NCBI GenBank assembly: GCA_902800715.1
Contig: CADCFN010000005.1
Coordinates: forward strand, 1 to 64,000
DNA length: 64,000 bases
Origin: an uncultured Bacteroidales bacterium
GTDB lineage: Bacteria; Bacteroidota; Bacteroidia; Bacteroidales; Muribaculaceae
Direction: 5' to 3'
Every line of letters starts with the position of its first letter. Position 1 is the stretch's first letter. Under the pieces are notes generated by a model. It was not told the origin of the DNA, ran no database searches, and was given only the letters and a program-made list of their open reading frames with translations. A program made the position numbers and the translations under genes. Positions 59,057-64,000 of the stretch are shown in pieces.

Positions 59057-60100
59057 TTACTTGAGTTTCTTTGCCACCTCGGCAGCGATAAGGCGCGACG
59101 ATGCAGGCGACCAATGCGTGTCATTGAACAGATAAACATCCTTTACACCCTGCTCGACAAGAGGATGCAGCACCCGCTTGACAATAACGAAGCGGTCAAG
59201 CTCTGGAGCCATCAGGCGCTCAATGTCCTCGTTGAGCGTCTTGGCAGGATAAGGATTATCAAGAATGAAGTCTTGGTACATGTCATACTTGTCACAAGCA
59301 ATGACAATGACCAGGTTCACCCCTCGCGCTGCAGCCATCTCTATCACTTCGTCAAAACAGGTTTTCACCTTGTGCGTGGCCTTTTCATCGAGGTCAATTC
59401 CAAACTTCACATCCTCATTATAGAAATAGAGTCTGTCGGGCTGGGCACCACCGAACATCGGCTGACACAATTTCACGTCATAGATGGGATTAGCACCAAA
59501 GCAATGATAGAAAATATAATCCTTGACACGCAGCAGGGGGCTGACTTCCTTCTTCGCTGAGGCAGGGGCTGCCTTCTGTTCACTGACGGGCGCTAAATGT
59601 GCTAATGAAGTATGCTGGGTGGTGAACTCGATATGACGGCCAACAAGATAGCGCTCCACCTCCTGTACGACAAGATTCTTAATACATGTGGAATCTACAC
59701 CGCCCAACTTGAGCAGGTCATAAGCTATCTGCATGGGACTTGACAATGTGGGATCCTGTGGGGTATAAACAGCGACATGGCGCTCACTGTCATGGGCGAG
59801 GTAATTGACATAATCCCCCTCTTTGCCAACACCGCCGCCATGCGAGAACGAGTCGCCGATGACCAGGACGTCTCTCGTTGAGCCACGCAACACGCTATCG
59901 TTGTCCACGCTCTCGTAATACACCCGAGGCAGCAGATTAAGGCAAATGGAATCACGGTACTCGGGGCCGCCCTTGATGAGCGCCAACCGCATCAAGTCAC
60001 CGGTGTTGTCACCGGTCACCATCAAGTAAACAGCCATTGATACCAAAAACAGCCAAACCGGCAACACCGTGTATGATATTTTAATCAGGAACTTCTTCAT
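59057..60100 (-). CDS. AlgJ/AlgX-like SGNH acyltransferase-type protein
   Basis: The protein is 347 residues. A signal anchor helix (about 10-28) is followed by a periplasmic SGNH-like domain with VIGDSFSHGGG (81-91; Ser84 the candidate nucleophile) and the C-terminal NDTHWSPASSRLIA (about 328-341), the Asp/His block of AlgJ/AlgX proteins. These accept acetyl groups from an MBOAT protein and place them on exported polysaccharide. The MBOAT gene is 3 bp upstream, a standard pair. Confidence 0.8.
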   Translation of the reverse strand: MKKFLIKISYTVLPVWLFLVSMAVYLMVTGDNTGDLMRLALIKGGPEYRDSICLNLLPRVYYESVDNDSVLRGSTRDVLVIGDSFSHGGGVGKEGDYVNYLAHDSERHVAVYTPQDPTLSSPMQIAYDLLKLGGVDSTCIKNLVVQEVERYLVGRHIEFTTQHTSLAHLAPVSEQKAAPASAKKEVSPLLRVKDYIFYHCFGANPIYDVKLCQPMFGGAQPDRLYFYNEDVKFGIDLDEKATHKVKTCFDEVIEMAAARGVNLVIVIACDKYDMYQDFILDNPYPAKTLNEDIERLMAPELDRFVIVKRVLHPLVEQGVKDVYLFNDTHWSPASSRLIAAEVAKKLK

Positions 60101-60103
60101 GGC

Positions 60104-61549
60104 TTAGAACTGGAAATAGATGAACGTCTGCACCTGACCTGCAAAATAGAAAATAAGAAACACGATGACCGCATACAACGCTAAACGCGTCCATTGGAGC
60201 GAGAACAGGCGGTAACCGTCGAGCTGCAGCACATGTTCACGTTCACGCTGGAACCACTCGACGAGCAACAAGCCAGCACACCACATGAGCATGGTAACCA
60301 TCCTCATGTTCAAGCCATGCCAGTTGAACAGCGATGAGGAAAACAGGCGCGCTGTGAAATCACAAAAACCGGCAAAATCAGGCGCACGGAAAAGTATCCA
60401 GCCGAAGTTGACAAGCAGGAACGTCACCAGCATCGACGCAAACTCCCCAACTGAGGGCAACAATCGACCATGGGCGACGGTATCTTTATGGCTGCGCGAA
60501 TTCAACAGGATAAGCGGGATGAACAGTATTGCATGGTACAAACCCCACAGGACAAACGTCCAGTCAGCGCCATGCCACAATCCCGATAACGCAAACACGA
60601 TAATCGTGTTCAAGATTGTGCGGGCACGCGAGCAGCGGCTGCCCCCCAATGGGAAATACACATACTGGGTGAACCACCCCATCAAGGTGATGTGCCAACG
60701 GCGCCAGAACTCCCGCACGTTGCGTGAGAAATAGGGCACCCTGAAGTTGGTTGTCAACCTGATGCCGAACAACTTGGCACAGCCGATGGCAATGTCACTG
60801 TAACCCGAGAAATCGGCATAAATCTGGAACGTAAACAGCAATGAGCAGACAAACAGGCTCAAACCAGGCGTCGTATCCAGTTTATCCCACACATTATTGA
60901 CCACCTCGGCACAGCCATCGGCAATGATGAGTTTCTTGAAGAAGCCCCACAGCATCTGACGCATGCCGTCAACAGCCTTGCAATAGTCAAAATTGCGCTC
61001 CTTGAGCATCTGGGGCAGCAGGTTGGTCGCACGCTCAATAGGACCTGCCACCAACTGGGGGAAGAAGCTGATAAACGAGAAGAACGCCACAATGTCCCTC
61101 GTGGGCTCTATCCTGCGGGCATACACATCGATGGAGTAACTGAGTGCCTGGAAGGTGTAGAACGAGATGCCCACGGGGAGAATGATGTTGGCTGTCGGCC
61201 AGTCTATCGCTATGCCTGCCAATGACAGCAACGACCCCAGGCTGTCTACAAAGAAGTTAAAATACTTGAATGCTGCCAAAATGCCCAGGTTGAGGACGAT
61301 ATTTGCCGCACTGACAGCCTTCTGGCGGCCTCGCTGACCTTCAAAATGCTTGATGAGCAGGCCACTTGAAAAGCTGCTCAACGACGTGATGACGATAAGG
61401 ATAAGGAAGCGCCAGTCCCACCAGCCATAGAACGTATAACTCGCCACCAAGATGAGCAGATTCTGCCATCTCAAGCGCTTAAACACAAACCAGTAGAGCA
61501 AGAACACCACTGGCAGGAATATCATGAAGGTGAACGAGTTAAACAGCAT
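60104..61549 (-). CDS. MBOAT-family O-acyltransferase (AlgI-like)
   Basis: The protein is 481 residues with about 11 membrane helices. MBOAT marks are SFYTFQALSYSIDVYARRIEP, FPQLVAGPIERA, and the catalytic His in SGLWHGADWTFVLWGLYHA. The opening MLFNSFTFMIFLPVVFLLYW is typical of AlgI. It moves acyl groups from the cytoplasm to a periplasmic acceptor for glycan O-acetylation. It heads the three-gene operon with the AlgJ-like and small membrane proteins, and lies between two PorZ-like genes. Confidence 0.88.
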   Translation of the reverse strand: MLFNSFTFMIFLPVVFLLYWFVFKRLRWQNLLILVASYTFYGWWDWRFLILIVITSLSSFSSGLLIKHFEGQRGRQKAVSAANIVLNLGILAAFKYFNFFVDSLGSLLSLAGIAIDWPTANIILPVGISFYTFQALSYSIDVYARRIEPTRDIVAFFSFISFFPQLVAGPIERATNLLPQMLKERNFDYCKAVDGMRQMLWGFFKKLIIADGCAEVVNNVWDKLDTTPGLSLFVCSLLFTFQIYADFSGYSDIAIGCAKLFGIRLTTNFRVPYFSRNVREFWRRWHITLMGWFTQYVYFPLGGSRCSRARTILNTIIVFALSGLWHGADWTFVLWGLYHAILFIPLILLNSRSHKDTVAHGRLLPSVGEFASMLVTFLLVNFGWILFRAPDFAGFCDFTARLFSSSLFNWHGLNMRMVTMLMWCAGLLLVEWFQREREHVLQLDGYRLFSLQWTRLALYAVIVFLIFYFAGQVQTFIYFQF

Positions 61550-61555
61550 CTCAAG

Positions 61556-61685
61556 ATTAAAATTAGCTGTTAGCTTTTAGCCACTAGCTTTTAGCATTTG
61601 GAGGCATCCGCCACCAGCTAATAGCAAAAGACTAAACGCTAACAGCTAAAAGCTAAGTGCTAACAGCTAGAAGCTAACAGTTAGT
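61556..61685. repeat. AGCTAACAGCTAAAAGCTAA simple-repeat array
   Basis: This stretch fills the gap between the MBOAT gene and the second PorZ-like gene. It is built of TTAGC/GCTAA-type units (AGCTAAAAGCTAA, AGCTAACAGC, GCTAGAAGC) with one GGCATCCGCCACC core near 61602-61614, the same core as in the island repeats. No gene is present. Confidence 0.8.
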
Positions 61686-61687
61686 GA

Positions 61688-64000
61688 TTACTTAATAATC
61701 ATAATCGTTGCATGGGGCGTGCCTGTGGTCCCAGGTTGCGAGCCCTGAGCACAGTAGATATTGTACACGCCAGTGGGAAGACGTTCGCCATCCTCACCGC
61801 AGGCATCCCACAATGCACTACCAACCACGGGACCTAATTGTCCAACCACCTGACCATTGCGGTCGGTAATCGTGACATAGGAGTTCTCCATCAGATTGAC
61901 AATCTTGACCAAGCTGGTGAAGTCGGGCTCAACAGGATTGGGGAATGCATAGACATTGTCAAAGTTGATAGCCGAAGCATCACCAACCGAGATGAATTCT
62001 GCAAAGCCGTTATCGGTAGTAATATAGACACGCTCGTTGATGGTATCGCACTCAATCGTGTAAACATTGTCACTGGGCACGTCACTGTTCGTTGTGGTGT
62101 AGTGTGCATATACCTCAGTACCATCAGGCGATACGAAGTAAACACCATCGTTGGTAGCCAGCCACTTGTTATTGTTGCGGTCGATACCGATGTCTTGCAC
62201 TGAATAACCCTCACACAAGACGCCCTTACCCTCGCTGAACTTGGTCACCAGGGGGCGGATAGCCCTAGGCTGCTCGTCAAATACCACGTCAGGGTCAAAG
62301 ATAAACATACCCATCGTGTGACCTACCCAAATCATACCGTCCTTGTCTTCCTCCATGTGGTTGATGTAGTTCCAGTCGATTTTCTTACCGTTCTGGTCAA
62401 CAAAGTGACCGATGTTAACGAAGCGGTAGTTGTCGTACTTGACATTCTCGCTGCCATTATCCCAGCACAGGAAATGACCGGTAGCGGTAACAGGGTAGTC
62501 GCCGTCGTTGTAAATCTTGTAATTGTTCTTGGACGAAATCACGAAGCGTGAGCGCTGCATACTACCGGTGTTCAACGTGAGAAGACCGCTGGGCTGGAAC
62601 CAGTCTGACTTGGAGCAAGTGGTCTTGGCAACCTTATCGGCAGGAAGCACGGCAACAGGGCAAGAAGCATTGTTGAACGAGCTGACAACCCACATGTTAC
62701 CATAGTTGTCAAAAGCAGGCTGAGCCTTGTAGGTGCCAATAAGTGAATTGCTGCTGGTGTAAGTGGTCTTGAGGACATCGTTCTGTACCTTGTGGATACC
62801 CTTGTTCCAGCTGGCACGGAAATACATCGTGGGATCCAAGGGATTGAACACGAATTCGTATCCTGCACCCGCAGCACTATAAGCAGTCGCATCGGCCCAG
62901 TTTACACCATTATAGGTGTTGATGACATTGGCGATACTTGTACCGGTAGTGTTGCTGATTTTGTTAGGCGCCGAGTTAGCCACATAGAGCTTATTCATTG
63001 CCGCGCTATACTTCAACCAGTAAGGCACATCGGTGGTCAGTGAATTCAACTTATAATATGCCGTGGAGCCATTGACGTGAAGACCATTGGCATCATTCAC
63101 CCAAACAGTACCGTCACCCAGGGGGTCGGAAGTTGCAAAACTCTCTACCGAGAACAACTTGGTGGTTGTAGTGCCAGCCGCATCGATAGCGTAGCAGTAC
63201 TTCTTTCCCTCGAAGTTGGCGATGAAACCGGTGGTAGTCTTCTGGATATTCGTTGCCTTATAATCGAGCAGCTTGGTTGAGGTGGGTGAGCCGGCCGAGA
63301 AATCATAATTGTAGAGCGATGCCGCCATGACAAAAACCGAGTTGTCATTAATCGGATACAACTTTGCTCCACTAAAGGAGCCGCTCTTCTTGGCATAAGT
63401 GTGGATAGGATCATCAGCCTCGGGCTCACCATAGTAGATGTAACCATTGGACAGAATCAGCATTTTGTTGCCGATAACAGCCACCGAGTTGATGGTGATA
63501 CTCATGCCCAGGTCATAGCTCTTTACAATCTTCATGGTTGACTCATCAATGACCACATAGCCATAACCGAGGGCAACATAGGCCTTACCATTGGCAAAGT
63601 TGATATCGTTGATAATCTTGCTCGTGTAGGCCGTCAATGCACCATAGGAGTTGGAGGTGTCAAGCGTGTAGTTGTGAACCGGCACAACGATATCCTTGAT
63701 ACCGCTGATGTTGGTCACATTGCCTTGAGCATCAATGACATCAATATTGGAAGAGTAATAAGCCACAAAGAGCAACCTGTTCTCCCAGTCATAATAGAGC
63801 TGCCTGATACGGTCATCAGAAAGTACATTCTGCCTACTCAACGCAATCGTCTTGGTGGTAGCCTTGTCAAATTGGAACAAGCGGTAACTGTTCAGGTAAT
63901 AAACCTTGTCACCGGTGTCAAAGACATCCTGAATCTGTTTGGTAACGTAATAGTTATGAATTTTCCATGTGCCGGCACTGGCCGTGGCAACAGCCATCAC
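61688..64000 (-). CDS. PorZ-like T9SS protein, copy 2 (start outside window)
   Basis: About 770 residues are visible. The first codons read as the end of a signal peptide (MAVATASAGTWKIHNYYV), so the start lies just beyond 64000. The architecture equals copy 1: N-terminal propeller (KVYYLNSYRLFQFDKATTK, IRQLYYDWENRLLFVAYYSS, GYGYVVIDESTMKIVKSYD), second propeller (MEEDKDGMIWVGHTMGMFIF, DRNNNKWLATNDGVYFVS) and sorting domain (NVYAFPNPVEPDFTS ... LPTGVYNIYCAQ). The two copies are well diverged. One may be the true PorZ and the other a specialised version. Confidence 0.75.
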   Translation of the reverse strand: MMAVATASAGTWKIHNYYVTKQIQDVFDTGDKVYYLNSYRLFQFDKATTKTIALSRQNVLSDDRIRQLYYDWENRLLFVAYYSSNIDVIDAQGNVTNISGIKDIVVPVHNYTLDTSNSYGALTAYTSKIINDINFANGKAYVALGYGYVVIDESTMKIVKSYDLGMSITINSVAVIGNKMLILSNGYIYYGEPEADDPIHTYAKKSGSFSGAKLYPINDNSVFVMAASLYNYDFSAGSPTSTKLLDYKATNIQKTTTGFIANFEGKKYCYAIDAAGTTTTKLFSVESFATSDPLGDGTVWVNDANGLHVNGSTAYYKLNSLTTDVPYWLKYSAAMNKLYVANSAPNKISNTTGTSIANVINTYNGVNWADATAYSAAGAGYEFVFNPLDPTMYFRASWNKGIHKVQNDVLKTTYTSSNSLIGTYKAQPAFDNYGNMWVVSSFNNASCPVAVLPADKVAKTTCSKSDWFQPSGLLTLNTGSMQRSRFVISSKNNYKIYNDGDYPVTATGHFLCWDNGSENVKYDNYRFVNIGHFVDQNGKKIDWNYINHMEEDKDGMIWVGHTMGMFIFDPDVVFDEQPRAIRPLVTKFSEGKGVLCEGYSVQDIGIDRNNNKWLATNDGVYFVSPDGTEVYAHYTTTNSDVPSDNVYTIECDTINERVYITTDNGFAEFISVGDASAINFDNVYAFPNPVEPDFTSLVKIVNLMENSYVTITDRNGQVVGQLGPVVGSALWDACGEDGERLPTGVYNIYCAQGSQPGTTGTPHATIMIIK

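Overview
The window looks like a chromosomal segment of a Bacteroidales bacterium (Prevotellaceae or Muribaculaceae type), roughly half G+C by eye. The evidence is Bacteroidetes-type promoters (TTTG, then 19-21 bp, then TAnnTTTG), type IX secretion features (C-terminal sorting domains and two PorZ-like proteins), a BspA-like secreted protein, hybrid membrane AraC regulators, and DUF6056- and DUF4251-like proteins. Housekeeping markers (xerD, frr, sbcC, sbcD) show that most of it is chromosome backbone. I see no rRNA, tRNA or CRISPR array.

Region 1 (about 0.3-10.4 kb) is an accessory island. It holds a phage-type large terminase with no other phage gene beside it, and a plus-strand replication module (RecA/RepA-like ATPase, a possible winged-helix protein, a PriCT/Toprim primase-like protein and two small proteins). 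It also holds a minus-strand pair of an EcoRI-family adenine methyltransferase and a DUF262-HNH protein. Between the genes lie mosaic repeat arrays whose modules share the core GGCATCCGC. A pair of inverted repeats of about 190-210 bp (838-1050 and 9838-10028) encloses terminase, replication genes and methyltransferase pair. No integrase or transposase is seen. I consider this the best candidate for an undescribed element.

Region 2 (10.4-24 kb, minus strand) has a TPR-membrane-AraC regulator, a CotH-like protein with a dockerin-like tail, and xerD. A tight five-gene operon follows: NamZ-type exo-N-acetylmuramidase (DUF1343/GH171), sodium:solute symporter, WYL regulator and two tandem beta-lactamase-fold serine hydrolases. 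It reads as a peptidoglycan-fragment scavenging operon. A C69 dipeptidase and a zinc-ribbon protein follow.

Region 3 (24-33 kb) is a surface-glycan membrane cluster: two family 2 glycosyltransferases, a polytopic membrane protein and three DUF6056-like paralogues, with frr embedded. Then come an M16 peptidase and an S24-type repressor that diverges from a CotH-like lipoprotein.

Region 4 (35-43 kb, plus strand) carries small metabolic genes (thioesterase, thioredoxin-like, TfoX-like, beta-carbonic anhydrase, VOC protein), a RhuM-Fic fusion, a duplicated DMT transporter and an unusual kelch-membrane-AraC regulator. Just downstream of the regulator, three exact 21-bp-phased repeats precede a two-gene secreted-protein operon (43.3-47.2 kb). 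The last third-kilobase-scale module of its large protein differs in base composition.

Region 5 (47-64 kb) has a deoxyribosyltransferase, a glycan-binding-domain protein, a YhcG nuclease paired with an AlkZ-related protein, and SbcCD. Two PorZ-like genes then flank an MBOAT/AlgJ-like O-acylation operon; the second is cut by the window end.
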